Part shown: one piece after another, positions 8,144 through 17,416 of the stretch
Layout of the letters: every line of letters starts with the position of its first letter
Position numbering within the stretch: position 1 is the first letter of the stretch
Source of the DNA: Thiopseudomonas sp.
Lineage (GTDB): Bacteria; Pseudomonadota; Gammaproteobacteria; Pseudomonadales; Pseudomonadaceae
Reading direction: 5' to 3'
NCBI GenBank assembly: GCA_023228985.1
Contig: JALOAC010000014.1
Location: 1 to 61,697, forward strand
Length of the DNA: 61,697 bases
Notes under the pieces: model-generated
The model's input: the letters and a program-made list of their open reading frames with translations, nothing else
Told to the model about the DNA's origin: nothing
The model's database searches: none
Position numbers and translations under genes: made by a program

Positions 8144-9043
8144 ATGTTTAGTTTTTTCCGTAGTTGGCGTGAACGCGGTTGGTCTTCCATTTCTGCTGAG
8201 GATTACAGTGCAGCTTGGCATCGTTGGGGCGGCAGCGTGGCTACGCATCCTGAGTTTGTCTCGCGCCTGTCTGTGCTTTCCTCCATACCTGTTGCTTACT
8301 TGGGTTGGCTAGTGGATGGTGAAATACAAGCGGCTATTGCGGTGTGGGGTCGTCATCTGGCCTTATCTAAGTCGGGTTTAAAACAGCACAACAAAAGACG
8401 TTTTTTTGATTTGGGTAATGCTGAGGTGATTATTCCGCAGGCTGCTGGCTCTCAGGTCAGTGTGCGGCACCAAATGCGTTACGTATCGGAACTCAATCAC
8501 GGGCGTATCAGTACGCTTAAGCAACAGCAGGAAGGGTTGGCGTTAGCGCGCATGCCGGAAGATTACAGTAAAAAATTCCGCTACAACCAGCGTCGTGAAT
8601 TGCGTTTACTGGAGCAGCAGGGCGGTAAGATTTTGCCTTTTACTGAGTTGTCGAGTGCTGAACAAGCAGCAATGTATATTGACTTGTTTGAAAAGCGCTG
8701 GGATTTTTCCACGCCGGGTAAGGAGCATTTAGCTGAAGTGTTGGAGCAGTTGCGTCCTTTTGTAACGGGTTCTTTTATTTGTATTGATGATCTGCCAGCG
8801 GCCGCGCAAATTCTTTACCGGGTGGAATCGCCTGAGTGGATTAGTGTTGAATATATTAATGGTGGGGTGGACCCACAGTTTAATGCGCACAGCCCTGGCA
8901 GCGTATTGAGCTTTGTAAATACGCAAGCTGAGTGGGCGTATGCGCGGGAGCAGAATAAACCGCTGCGTTACTCGTTTGGACGCGCTGATCGCGAATACAA
9001 AGACCGTTGGTGCAACACAGTCCCCGTCTATGAGGTGCGCTAA
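8144..9043 (+). CDS. mig-14: Mig-14 family protein
   Basis: A 299-residue Mig-14-type protein, recognised from the MFSFFRSWRERGW start, GGSVATHPEFVSRL (about 30-43) and a C-terminal GNAT-like half with YNQRRELRLLEQQGG and LFEKRW. Mig-14 proteins are inner-membrane-associated and contribute to resistance to antimicrobial peptides in Salmonella and Pseudomonas. The frame is open further upstream to a GTG at 8036, but the ATG at 8144 gives the usual family length and N-terminus. The gene overlaps dnpA by one base (TAATG), the same pair and order as PA5003-PA5002, so they form one operon. The biochemical activity of the family is not settled. Confidence 0.85.
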   Translation: MFSFFRSWRERGWSSISAEDYSAAWHRWGGSVATHPEFVSRLSVLSSIPVAYLGWLVDGEIQAAIAVWGRHLALSKSGLKQHNKRRFFDLGNAEVIIPQAAGSQVSVRHQMRYVSELNHGRISTLKQQQEGLALARMPEDYSKKFRYNQRRELRLLEQQGGKILPFTELSSAEQAAMYIDLFEKRWDFSTPGKEHLAEVLEQLRPFVTGSFICIDDLPAAAQILYRVESPEWISVEYINGGVDPQFNAHSPGSVLSFVNTQAEWAYAREQNKPLRYSFGRADREYKDRWCNTVPVYEVR

Positions 9044-10443
9044 TGCACAACCGTAAGCAGCAACTTCTTAAACAGCATCGTCGGCAAAAGCGTATCAGTA
9101 TGTTGGTCATTGTTGCGCTTGTGTTGTTATTGACCCTTTTTGTGAAGTGGTGGTTGCTGCCTATTGGCTTGCTGGTGGCTTGGTTGATTCACGAGGCTTG
9201 GTTTGCGGACCATTTGTTTTATGCGCCGAGCGAGGATTATCGTTATCGATTTCCTGAAAATGCGCTTAGCTGGCAGCTAGAGATCGCTAATGACCAGCTT
9301 AAACTGCCGGATAATGCTGAAATCACGCCAGAAAGCACGCTTATCCTCGAAATTCAGCTTAAAACTGGGATTCTGGGGCGTTTGCTTGATCCGCTGGTGC
9401 ATGTGGGTGATGACCAGCAGGTGTTTGAGCGTGGCGCGCAAGGTGTGCGTTACCTAAATTTAACCGGCCGAGCGCAGGAGCTACAAGAGCAAGGACTGGG
9501 CATCAAAGGTGAGTATTGTCAGCTTGCCAGCAACGTAAAGCTCATTGCCTTTACTGTGCCTAATCCAGCAGCGCAGCGCCTGATGATTCTGGCGCCTCAT
9601 GCCGATGATGCGGAGTTAGCGGCTTTTGGTTTATATAGCCAAGCGCGTGAGGTGAGCATTGTCACGTTGACGCAGGGTGAAATCGAGGCTGAGTATTATC
9701 AACGTTTAGGTCTTAGCAGTGAGCAGGCGGCCACGCTTAAGGGGCGCTTGCGTGCTTGGGATAGCATGGCGATTCCCTTGTGGGGTGGTGTGCCGCAAAG
9801 CCAGTGTGTACAGCTGGGTTATTACTGTTTGCAGTTGCCGGAGATGGCGAAGCAACCTGAGCAGGCTTTTGCTTCACGCGAGTCGGGCGAGGCGGATATT
9901 CGTGCAGTACGTCAGCATAATCCACTCGCTTTGCCGGGTGATGCTGATGGCCAGCCGAACTGGACTAATTTAATTGCTGATTTGCGCGCCTGTCTGGAAC
10001 ATTATCAGCCGGACATTGTTGTGCTACCGCACCCAGAGCTTGATCCCCACGCCGATCACACTGCGACGGGGCAAGCGTTCTTCCAAGCGGTGCAGCATAG
10101 CGTTCACAAGCCCAGTGGCTTATTGCTGTATGCCAATCACTTGCATGATAACGACCGTTGGCCGATGGGTAATGCTAATACCGGTGTCGCCTTGCCGCCG
10201 GCGATGATTGAGTTGCCAGCTGATCAGCTGTATTGCTATGTGCTCAGTGCGCAGCAGCAGGTTGATAAAGCGCAAGCGCTATTGATGCAGCATGATCTGC
10301 AAACTCCGTTAACGCTGAAACGACGCTTGCGTCGTCTGATTCAGCGCTGGCTCACGGGCCGTCAATGGCCTAAGACCGGTGAAAATGAGTTCTTGCGCAA
10401 AGCCGTGCGCAGGCACGAGCTGTTTTGGTACCGCAAACTCTAA
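9043..10443 (+). CDS. dnpA: De-N-acetylase of the PIG-L/LmbE family (DnpA-like)
   Basis: A 466-residue protein with two N-terminal membrane segments (about 18-52), then a PIG-L deacetylase domain with the zinc motif APHADDAELAAFG (about 184-196) and HPELDPHADHTATG (about 330-343), the usual His/Asp metal ligands. P. aeruginosa DnpA belongs to the LPS-core cluster, is predicted to deacetylate a sugar of the core, and influences antibiotic tolerance. The start codon overlaps the mig-14 stop by one base. The gene ends 6 bp before the convergent Nif3 gene. The fold is clear and the assignment rests on synteny with mig-14; the natural substrate is not established. Confidence 0.85.
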   Translation: MHNRKQQLLKQHRRQKRISMLVIVALVLLLTLFVKWWLLPIGLLVAWLIHEAWFADHLFYAPSEDYRYRFPENALSWQLEIANDQLKLPDNAEITPESTLILEIQLKTGILGRLLDPLVHVGDDQQVFERGAQGVRYLNLTGRAQELQEQGLGIKGEYCQLASNVKLIAFTVPNPAAQRLMILAPHADDAELAAFGLYSQAREVSIVTLTQGEIEAEYYQRLGLSSEQAATLKGRLRAWDSMAIPLWGGVPQSQCVQLGYYCLQLPEMAKQPEQAFASRESGEADIRAVRQHNPLALPGDADGQPNWTNLIADLRACLEHYQPDIVVLPHPELDPHADHTATGQAFFQAVQHSVHKPSGLLLYANHLHDNDRWPMGNANTGVALPPAMIELPADQLYCYVLSAQQQVDKAQALLMQHDLQTPLTLKRRLRRLIQRWLTGRQWPKTGENEFLRKAVRRHELFWYRKL

Positions 10444-10449
10444 TAGGCA

Positions 10450-11208
10450 TTACACCGGGTTCGGACAATCAATAAACTGATGTTCAATCCCAAAGCGTTC
10501 TGCTATCCATTCGCCAAGGGCTTGTACACCATAGCGCTCAGTCGCGTGATGGCCGGCGGAGAAATAACTGAGATCGTTCTCCAAGGCGCTGTGGGTGCTG
10601 TGCTCTGAAATTTCGCCGGTAATAAAGGCATCAACGCCTGCAACAATGGCGTGCTCGATATAACCCTGTGCACCACCTGTGCACCATGCGACGGTACGAA
10701 TGGGTTTTTCACAATCAATCACCAGCGGTGTGCGTGCCAGTTTTTGCTCGATGAGTTGAGCGAATTCTTGGCTAGTCATAGGGTTTTCTAGTTCACCAAT
10801 TAAGCCAACGCTGCGTGGATTATTCGCTTCCAGCGGTCCAGTAACGGTTAAACCTAATAACTTGCCTAGCAATACGTTATTGCCGACCTCGGGATGGATG
10901 TCCAAGGGCAGGTGGTAGGCCAATAGATTAATGTCATGCTGGATAAGACTTTGGATGCGGCGGTGTTTCATGCCGACGATACAGGGGTTTTCGCCTTTCC
11001 AAAAATATCCGTGATGCACCAAAATAGCGTCGGCTTGCTGTTCAATGGCGGCATCAATTAGAGCTTGGCTGGCGGTTACTCCGGTAACCAGACGTTTGAT
11101 TTGTGGGCGACCCTGTACTTGTAGTCCGTTGGGGCAGTAATCGCTGATACTGGCTGCATCTAAGTATTTATCAAGTGCGGCTAAAAGTGTTGTGGTGCTG
11201 ACATTCAT
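10450..11208 (-). CDS. Nif3/YbgI family dinuclear metal-binding protein
   Basis: The 252 residues cover the complete single-domain Nif3-like fold. DYCPNGLQVQG (about 23-33), ILVHHGYFWKG and LLAYHLPLDIHPEVGNN hold the conserved His/Asp/Glu metal ligands, and SAGHHATERYGV near the C-terminus completes the site. The proteins form toroidal hexamers with two metals per subunit; a GTP cyclohydrolase I type 2 label is common in databases but not established for this branch. The ATG at 11208 follows AGGGG at good distance, better than the upstream ATG at 11223. It is divergent from algW, as in PA4445-PA4446 of P. aeruginosa. Confidence 0.85.
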   Translation of the reverse strand: MNVSTTTLLAALDKYLDAASISDYCPNGLQVQGRPQIKRLVTGVTASQALIDAAIEQQADAILVHHGYFWKGENPCIVGMKHRRIQSLIQHDINLLAYHLPLDIHPEVGNNVLLGKLLGLTVTGPLEANNPRSVGLIGELENPMTSQEFAQLIEQKLARTPLVIDCEKPIRTVAWCTGGAQGYIEHAIVAGVDAFITGEISEHSTHSALENDLSYFSAGHHATERYGVQALGEWIAERFGIEHQFIDCPNPV

Positions 11209-11298
11209 GGGTAACCCCTGCAAAATTAACGTATTTCTTTATTAATGCACACTATAATATAGCGTTTTGCGCTAATGGTTAAATTGTCGGGTATTTTT

Positions 11299-12447
11299 AT
11301 GCGTAGGCTTTTACGCCACTATGGCTGGCCGCTAGTCAGTGGTTTGCTGTTTGCTGCACTGATTATGGTTTTATTTCCCAGCTGGATTGGGTTATCTAAA
11401 AATAGGTTGCAAGTACAGATTGCACCTGACTATACACATGCGCGTACGGGACCGGAATCCTATGCACATGCGGTGAGCATGGCCTCTCCTGCGGTAGTTA
11501 ATCTCTATAGTACTAAGATGGTCAACAAGGCCATTAATCCGCTGCATGAGGACCCTTCGCTGCAGCATTTTTTTGGTGATAATTTACCGCAACAGAGGCG
11601 TTTAGAGTCTAGCCTGGGCTCTGCGGTGATAATGAGCAAAGACGGTTACCTGCTCACCAATAACCATGTAACTGCTGGAGCTGAGCAGATCGTGGTGGCG
11701 TTAAAAGATGGGCGTGAGACCTATGCCAGAGTCATAGGCAGTGATCCAGAAACAGATTTAGCGGTTTTGAAAATTGATTTGACTGATTTGCCGGCGATTA
11801 CCTTGGGGCACTCGGATAGCGTGCAAATTGGCGATGTGGTGCTGGCGATTGGTAACCCCTATGGCGTGGGGCAAACAGTGACTATGGGCATAGTGAGTGC
11901 GACTGGACGCAATCAGTTGGGCATTAATACCTACGAAGACTTTATTCAAACCGATGCGGCGATTAATCCCGGTAACTCGGGCGGTGCATTAGTGGATGCG
12001 CGAGGGAACTTGCTGGGTATTAATACAGCTATTTTCTCGCGTTCGGGTGGTTCGCAAGGCATAGGTTTTGCGATTCCGGTGAAGTTGGCGATGAGCGTGA
12101 TGAACTCCATTGTTGAACACGGTAAGGTGGTTAGAGGCTGGCTCGGCATTGAGGTGCAGGCGTTAACCGCGGAGTTGGCAGAGTCCTTTGGTTTGCCTGA
12201 GCGTTCGGGCGTTTTGGTAGCAGGTGTATTTCGCGATGGTCCCGCGGCTAAAGTCGGTTTGCTGCCCGGTGATGTCATTTTAGAAATCGCTGGTGAAGCC
12301 GCGCATGATGGGCGTATCTCGATGAACCAAGTGGCGCGCATGAAGCCGGGTGAGAAAATGAGTTTAAAGGTCTTGCGCGAAAATAAGCAGTTGACCTTTA
12401 AAGCTGAGGTGGGCGTACGACCTATCATTGCCAGCCCAGAACAATAG
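11299..12447 (+). CDS. algW: Periplasmic serine protease AlgW (DegS-type)
   Basis: A trypsin-like protease domain with the triad H123 (LTNNHVTAGA), D153 (DPETDLAVLKI) and S227 (INPGNSGGAL), followed by a single PDZ domain. One N-terminal membrane anchor (PLVSGLLFAALIMVLF) makes it DegS-like rather than DegP-like. In Pseudomonas AlgW cleaves the anti-sigma factor MucA when outer-membrane or alginate signals bind the PDZ domain, releasing AlgU. A second start, ATG at 11275, adds eight residues; neither has a strong ribosome site. The gene lies divergent from Nif3, as in P. aeruginosa. The AlgU/MucA partners are not in the window. Confidence 0.92.
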   Translation: MRRLLRHYGWPLVSGLLFAALIMVLFPSWIGLSKNRLQVQIAPDYTHARTGPESYAHAVSMASPAVVNLYSTKMVNKAINPLHEDPSLQHFFGDNLPQQRRLESSLGSAVIMSKDGYLLTNNHVTAGAEQIVVALKDGRETYARVIGSDPETDLAVLKIDLTDLPAITLGHSDSVQIGDVVLAIGNPYGVGQTVTMGIVSATGRNQLGINTYEDFIQTDAAINPGNSGGALVDARGNLLGINTAIFSRSGGSQGIGFAIPVKLAMSVMNSIVEHGKVVRGWLGIEVQALTAELAESFGLPERSGVLVAGVFRDGPAAKVGLLPGDVILEIAGEAAHDGRISMNQVARMKPGEKMSLKVLRENKQLTFKAEVGVRPIIASPEQ

Positions 12448-12586
12448 TTTTTATTGGTTGGCTGCGTGCGCTTAACTATGGCCAATGCTGTCTCTATCCC
12501 TATAAAACAGCTGCGTAACTCTTAGCTATTTAGTATAGTCTAGACAATGTTTTAATAATTCTAGTGCCGTCCGTTGGAGAAAAATT

Positions 12587-13540
12587 ATGTCAGAAGTGCG
12601 TCATGCTAAGGTATTGATTTTAGGCTCGGGCCCTGCCGGCTACAGCGCTGCAGTGTATACCGCGCGGGCTAATTTACAGCCGCTATTAATTACCGGAATG
12701 CAGGCAGGTGGCCAGCTGACCACCACGACCGATGTAGACAACTGGCCGGGCGGTCCAGAAGGATTAAGCGGCCCAGATCTGATGGTGCAGATGCAAGCAC
12801 ATGCTGAACGCTTTGATACAGAAATAGTGTTTGACCATATCCACACCGCGAAGCTCGACAGCAAACCCTTTACCTTAATTGGTGACAGTGGCACCTATAC
12901 CTGTGATGCGCTGATTATTGCAACCGGTGCTAGCGCGCGCTATTTAGGCCTGCCGTCCGAAGAGGCGTTTAAAGGCAAGGGTGTCTCGGCCTGTGCCACC
13001 TGTGACGGTTTCTTCTATCGCAATCGTGATGTGGCGGTGGTGGGTGGTGGTAATACGGCGGTAGAAGAAGCGCTGTATTTGTCTAACATTGCTAATAAAG
13101 TCACCCTAATTCACCGCCGTGAGACCTTCCGTGCGGAAAAAATCCTGCAAGACAAGCTTTATGCGCGGGTTAAAGAAGGCAAAATTGAGCTGGCATTAAA
13201 TGAGCAATTGGATGAAGTGCTAGGCGATGACATGGGCGTCACCGGCGTGCGCGTACGTAATAACGATGGCAGTACCCGTGAGCTGGCCGTGGATGGTGTG
13301 TTTATTGCTATTGGTCATTCGCCCAATACGGACTTGTTTACCAACCAGTTAGAGATGAAAGACGGCTATTTGGTGGTTAAAAGCGGTCGTGAAGGCAATG
13401 CCACAGCCACGAGTATTGAAGGTGTTTTTGCAGCCGGCGATGTGGCGGATGATGTCTACCGTCAGGCGATTACCTCAGCAGGTGCAGGCTGTATGGCGGC
13501 CTTGGATGCGGAAAAATATTTGGATAGCCTAGAAGCATAA
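12587..13540 (+). CDS. trxB: Thioredoxin reductase
   Basis: The 317-residue flavoprotein is of normal TrxB length. It shows the FAD-binding GSGPAGYSAAVYTARA near the N-terminus, the redox-active CATC (C136, C139), the NADPH-binding GGGNTAVEEALYL (about 155-167) and the second FAD motif GVFAAGDVADD near 283. It passes electrons from NADPH to thioredoxin in the cytoplasm. GGAG stands 9 bases before the ATG. It is followed within 16 bp by galE, then rfaH and cysZ in the same direction, so a shared transcript is possible. In Pseudomonas a trxB paralogue also lies close to cysZ. Confidence 0.96.
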   Translation: MSEVRHAKVLILGSGPAGYSAAVYTARANLQPLLITGMQAGGQLTTTTDVDNWPGGPEGLSGPDLMVQMQAHAERFDTEIVFDHIHTAKLDSKPFTLIGDSGTYTCDALIIATGASARYLGLPSEEAFKGKGVSACATCDGFFYRNRDVAVVGGGNTAVEEALYLSNIANKVTLIHRRETFRAEKILQDKLYARVKEGKIELALNEQLDEVLGDDMGVTGVRVRNNDGSTRELAVDGVFIAIGHSPNTDLFTNQLEMKDGYLVVKSGREGNATATSIEGVFAAGDVADDVYRQAITSAGAGCMAALDAEKYLDSLEA

Positions 13541-13555
13541 CAGCAGGTGCGTGCT

Positions 13556-14593
13556 ATGAGCCTTACGCAAAATGCAGCAAAAAAAATACTGGTCACCGGA
13601 GGGGCGGGCTACATCGGCTCGCACACTTTGGTTGAGCTGCTCGCGGCAGGCTATGAACCGCTGGTGCTGGATAACCTGTGTAACTCTAGCCGAGAGTCTT
13701 TAGCGCGCGTTGAGCAAATCACGGGGCATCAAGTGAGCTTTATTCAGGGTGACATCCGTGATGCCGCCTTGTTAGAGCAGGTTTTTGCCGAGCACAGTGT
13801 TCGTGCAGTGGTGCATTTTGCCGGTCTTAAGGCGGTGGGTGAAAGCGTTGAGCAACCGCTGAGTTATTACGATAACAACGTACACGGCAGTCAGGTGTTA
13901 TTGCAGGCGATGCTTAACGCCGGTGTGTATCAGCTGGTGTTTAGCTCCAGCGCCACTGTCTATGGTGAGCCGGCAGAGATGCCCATCAGTGAGCAGTGCC
14001 CGGTGGGTCGACCGACCAATCCCTATGGTCGCTCAAAGCTGATGGTGGAGGATATGTTGCGCGATCTGGCCATCAGCGAGCCACGCCTGCGGATTGCGAT
14101 TTTGCGTTACTTTAACCCCGTTGGCGCACATAAAAGCGGCTTGATTGGCGAAGATCCCCATGGCTTACCTAACAATTTGCTGCCCTATATCGCGCAAGTG
14201 GCGGTGGGTAAGCTGAAGCAACTGTCCGTATTTGGCGATGACTATGCCACTGTGGATGGCACGGGCGTGCGCGATTACATCCATGTGGTGGATTTGGCTC
14301 AAGGGCATGTGGCGGCACTGGATTATTTGGCTAAAGAGCCGGGTGTGCATACCTGGAATCTGGGCACTGGCAAGGGCTACTCTGTATTGGAAATGGTCAA
14401 AGCCTTTGAAGAGGCCAGTGGTCAAAGCGTGCCTTATCAAATTGCACCCCGTCGTGCCGGTGACATCGCTCAGTGCTATGCCAATCCTGACAAAGCCAAG
14501 CGCGAACTTGGTTGGCAAGCGCAGCTGGGGCTGTCGCAGATGATGCAAGATACCTGGCGTTGGCAAAGTCAAAATCCGCATGGGTTCCGTTAA
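13556..14593 (+). CDS. galE: UDP-glucose 4-epimerase
   Basis: An extended short-chain dehydrogenase of 345 residues with TGGAGYIGSH as the NAD-binding loop, FSSSATVYG with the catalytic Ser, and NPYGRSKLMVEDML with the Tyr-x3-Lys pair. It interconverts UDP-glucose and UDP-galactose (or the N-acetyl forms) for LPS and polysaccharide synthesis. The ATG at 13556 is preferred over a GTG at 13547 because of spacing to AGG. It sits between trxB and rfaH, and the rfaH start lies 8 bp after its stop. The LPS genes to the left and rml genes to the right fit a nucleotide-sugar supply role. Confidence 0.95.
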   Translation: MSLTQNAAKKILVTGGAGYIGSHTLVELLAAGYEPLVLDNLCNSSRESLARVEQITGHQVSFIQGDIRDAALLEQVFAEHSVRAVVHFAGLKAVGESVEQPLSYYDNNVHGSQVLLQAMLNAGVYQLVFSSSATVYGEPAEMPISEQCPVGRPTNPYGRSKLMVEDMLRDLAISEPRLRIAILRYFNPVGAHKSGLIGEDPHGLPNNLLPYIAQVAVGKLKQLSVFGDDYATVDGTGVRDYIHVVDLAQGHVAALDYLAKEPGVHTWNLGTGKGYSVLEMVKAFEEASGQSVPYQIAPRRAGDIAQCYANPDKAKRELGWQAQLGLSQMMQDTWRWQSQNPHGFR

Positions 14594-14601
14594 CTAGCAG
14601 C

Positions 14602-15096
14602 ATGAGCAATAACGACTGGTACATTGTTCTTACCAAGCCACGGCAAGAATCCCGCGCTGCTCAGCAGTTAGAGAATCAAGGTGGTGAGGTGTTCCTGCCT
14701 ATGCTTGAGGTTGAGCGCATCCGGCAGGGCAAGCGCATAAAAAAAATCGAAACTTTGTTTCCCGGCTATCTGTTCTTGCGTGTTGGCGAAGATGACATGT
14801 TGCTGAGCCGAGTACGCTCGACATTTGGCGTCAACAAGCTGCTCACCTTTGGTGCAGAGGTGATGCAAATACAGGATGCGTTGATCGAAGATTTGCGTAC
14901 AAGACTTGCCCAGCGCGAGAGTGCTCCAGCCTTTAAACAGGGTGATGTGGTTACTCTAGCTGATGGACCCTTTCGAGATTATCAGGCTATTTTTCATCAA
15001 TATAACGGTGAGGAGCGCGCCGTTATTTTGATTAAACTGCTAGGGCAACAAAACCAATTACTGATTGATTTAGCCCAGCTATACCCAAAACTTTAG
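14602..15096 (+). CDS. rfaH: Transcription/translation regulatory protein RfaH
   Basis: At 164 residues this is a NusG-family protein of RfaH type. The N-terminal NGN domain begins NNDWYIVLTKPRQESRAAQQL and contains GYLFLRV and STFGVNKLL; the C-terminal KOW-like domain includes FKQGDVVTLADGPFRDYQAIF. RfaH joins RNA polymerase paused at ops sites and stops early termination in long operons for LPS, capsule or pili while recruiting ribosomes. The frame is open upstream into galE, but the ATG at 14602 gives the family N-terminus. Placement beside galE and near LPS and rml genes fits. I saw no ops element (GGCGGTAGC) in the window, so the target operon is probably elsewhere. Confidence 0.93.
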   Translation: MSNNDWYIVLTKPRQESRAAQQLENQGGEVFLPMLEVERIRQGKRIKKIETLFPGYLFLRVGEDDMLLSRVRSTFGVNKLLTFGAEVMQIQDALIEDLRTRLAQRESAPAFKQGDVVTLADGPFRDYQAIFHQYNGEERAVILIKLLGQQNQLLIDLAQLYPKL

Positions 15097-15104
15097 GAGA
15101 ACTT

Positions 15105-15848
15105 ATGCCAGCACAGGTTATATCAGGGCCGCAGTTTTTTAATGCCGGTTTTCAGATGGTTTTACGTCCTGGGCTGCGCAAGTTTGTCCTTATGCCCTTT
15201 ACGATTAATCTGCTGGTATTCGTGGCTTTGGTGAGTTTTGCAGTACAACGATTTAATTATTGGGTGGCTGAATTAATGCCTAAGCTGCCCAGTTGGCTTA
15301 GTTTTCTTGACTATCTGCTCTGGCCGCTGTTTGTGCTGTTGGTGTTATTGATGATTTTTTTCACCTTCACCACCCTAGCGAATTTAGTGGCTGCGCCTTT
15401 TAATAGTTTCTTAGCGGAAAAAGTAGAAGTAGTTGCGCGCGGACATGATCCTTTCCCATCATTTAGCTGGACCGAGCTGCTGGCGATATTGCCGCGCACT
15501 ATGATGCGTGAGCTACGTAAGCTGGGTTATTTTCTACCGCGCAGTCTGGGATTGTTTATTCTGTCGTTTATTCCGGGAGTAAACCTCATCGCTGCGCCGT
15601 TATGGGTGCTGTTTAATATTTGGATGATGGCGGTGCAGTATCTGGATTACCCAGCGGATAACAATAAAGTCGACTGGCTAGCGACCCTGCGCTGGATTCG
15701 TGAGCATCGCTGGGCCAGTTTAAGTTTTGGTGGGGTGACGTATTTGGCACTGATGGTGCCAGGATTTAACCTGATAGCCATGCCTGCTGCTATTGCTGGT
15801 GCGACGCTGTTGTGGGTTGAGAATAATCCGATTGTAACGCAACAGTAG
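15105..15848 (+). CDS. cysZ: Sulfate transporter CysZ
   Basis: A 247-residue membrane protein of CysZ/EI24 type. The N-terminus GPQFFNAGFQMVLRPGLRKFVLMPFTINLLVF is the start of the first long membrane helix, with further hydrophobic segments near 65-90, 150-185 and 205-235. The motif NLVAAPFNSFLAEKVE is characteristic. CysZ mediates proton-driven sulfate uptake for cysteine synthesis. TAGGAG stands 6 bases before the ATG, and the gene begins 8 bp after rfaH, so it is likely in the trxB-galE-rfaH-cysZ transcript. It ends 23 bp from the convergent rmlD. Confidence 0.93.
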   Translation: MPAQVISGPQFFNAGFQMVLRPGLRKFVLMPFTINLLVFVALVSFAVQRFNYWVAELMPKLPSWLSFLDYLLWPLFVLLVLLMIFFTFTTLANLVAAPFNSFLAEKVEVVARGHDPFPSFSWTELLAILPRTMMRELRKLGYFLPRSLGLFILSFIPGVNLIAAPLWVLFNIWMMAVQYLDYPADNNKVDWLATLRWIREHRWASLSFGGVTYLALMVPGFNLIAMPAAIAGATLLWVENNPIVTQQ

Positions 15849-15871
15849 AGTGCGGCTATAAATTACCAGTT

Positions 15872-16762
15872 CTAGGCTTGTGAGTGGGCGCGCAAGCTTA
15901 GTAGTACTGCGCTCAACTCCTGACGCCAATCTAATGGATTAATGCCGAATTTCTCACTAAATAACTGATTATCTAGTACCGAGTAGGCAGGTCGCTTTGC
16001 AGCCGTAGGGTAGTCGGCGGTGGTGATAGGGTTTAGTGATGGCTGAGCAGCAATTAAGCCCAATTGCAGTGCCTGGGCAAAGATTTCCGTAGCAAATTCA
16101 TACCAAGTGCAGCTTGGTGTGCCGCTGTAATGGTAGGTACCCCAAGGCTGGCTGGGATTCGTTTGATATAGGTTCACGATGCGCCACAAAGCCATGGCGA
16201 TACTGCGTGCGGAGGTTGGGTTGCCATGCTGATCGTCTACCACGCTTAGTTCAGTGCGGGTTTGTGCTAAGCGCAGCATCGTTTTAACAAAATTATTGCC
16301 ATCAATGCCAAAGACCCAGCTGGTGCGCAGAATAATATGCTGTGGGCAGTGTTGTGCTATCGCCTGTTCGCCAGCGAGTTTGCTAGCGCCGTAGATGCTT
16401 TGTGGCTGACACAGATCGCTCTCGCAATAAGGCTGTGCTGCCTGACCAGAAAACACATAGTCAGTGGAAATATGCAGTAACGGGATATTGGTTTGTTGAG
16501 CAGCATGCGCCAAATGCAGACAGGCATCACGATTGACCGCATAGGCGCGTTCGGTATCGGTTTCAGCTTGGTCAACTGCAGTGTAAGCGGCCGCATTAAT
16601 AATTAGCGCGGGCTGATATTCAGCTACGGCTTGGTTAACCTGTGCAGCACTGCTGATATCCAGCTCGTGCGAGCCTAGAGCAATGAGCTCGAAAGCCGGT
16701 GGTGCTTGGCGTACTAGCTCATGACCAACCTGACCGCGAGCACCAATGATTAAAACACGCAT
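15872..16762 (-). CDS. rmlD: dTDP-4-dehydrorhamnose reductase
   Basis: The 296-residue short-chain reductase carries IIGARGQVGHEL as the NADPH loop, STDYVFSG, and YGASKLAGE with the Tyr-x3-Lys pair. RmlD performs the last step of dTDP-L-rhamnose synthesis, reducing the 4-keto group. It is the third gene of a minus-strand rmlA-rmlC-rmlD set, 15 bp after rmlC. Rhamnose is a usual constituent of Pseudomonas LPS core and O-antigen, so this operon supplies the transferases on the left of the window. The enzyme rmlB is not in the window. Confidence 0.94.
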   Translation of the reverse strand: MRVLIIGARGQVGHELVRQAPPAFELIALGSHELDISSAAQVNQAVAEYQPALIINAAAYTAVDQAETDTERAYAVNRDACLHLAHAAQQTNIPLLHISTDYVFSGQAAQPYCESDLCQPQSIYGASKLAGEQAIAQHCPQHIILRTSWVFGIDGNNFVKTMLRLAQTRTELSVVDDQHGNPTSARSIAMALWRIVNLYQTNPSQPWGTYHYSGTPSCTWYEFATEIFAQALQLGLIAAQPSLNPITTADYPTAAKRPAYSVLDNQLFSEKFGINPLDWRQELSAVLLSLRAHSQA

Positions 16763-16777
16763 GGTAAATCCTGCAAG

Positions 16778-17320
16778 TTAGAGTGAGTGGCGCAGCAAAT
16801 CTTTGAGTAATGGCAGTTGCTTGTCTTTCTCTGAGAGCAACGGCAGTGTGATGGGCCAATTAATATTAAGCTGTGGATCGCTCCAAAGTACACCTGCCTC
16901 ATCCTGCGGATCGTAGTATTCAGTACAGCGGTAATGAAAGTCGGCACAGTCAGAAAGTACGCAAAAACCATGGGCGTAGCCGGGTGGAATCCACAGCTGT
17001 AAATGGTTTACATCGCTTAATTCGATCCCAAAATACTGACCAAAAGTAGGTGACCCAGGATTAATGTCAGCTGCGACGTCATAAACCGCACCCTGACTCA
17101 CATTAATGAGCTTGCCTTGTGGCTTGGTCTGTTGGAAATGTAGACCACGCAGGACACCTTTTTGTGAGCGTGAGTGATTGTCTTGCACAAAGTTGGCAGC
17201 AATACCAGCTTGGCGATAGCGCTCAGCCTGAAAGGTTTCTAAGAAAAAACCTCGTGCATCTTTAAAAACTTTAGGCTGAATAACCAGCACGCCGGGAAGA
17301 TTGGTTTGTGTGATCTGCAT
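16778..17320 (-). CDS. rmlC: dTDP-4-dehydrorhamnose 3,5-epimerase
   Basis: A 180-residue cupin of normal RmlC length. FVQDNHSRSQKGVLRGLHFQ (about 43-62) contains the catalytic His and substrate-binding Arg/Lys residues, and WIPPGYAHGF (about 110-119) the conserved jelly-roll motif; the C-terminal LLSEKDKQLPLL is typical. It epimerises C3 and C5 of dTDP-6-deoxy-4-keto-glucose. It lies between rmlA (96 bp upstream) and rmlD (15 bp downstream) on the same strand. The ATG at 17320 has no strong ribosome site but fits all homologues I know. Confidence 0.94.
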   Translation of the reverse strand: MQITQTNLPGVLVIQPKVFKDARGFFLETFQAERYRQAGIAANFVQDNHSRSQKGVLRGLHFQQTKPQGKLINVSQGAVYDVAADINPGSPTFGQYFGIELSDVNHLQLWIPPGYAHGFCVLSDCADFHYRCTEYYDPQDEAGVLWSDPQLNINWPITLPLLSEKDKQLPLLKDLLRHSL

Positions 17321-17416
17321 AGTTAGTCTGCTTATAAAGGCTTATTTTAAAGTTGATTTTATAAAACAAAGGATGCTGGGGTCTATGTTAATAACGCTAG
17401 GCTTCCTTAGGGCTGT

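Noticed and set aside
13050..13070. ops element for RfaH (GGCGGTAGA in trxB)
   Set aside because: It lies inside a coding region, lacks the ending of the consensus and is not in an operon leader.
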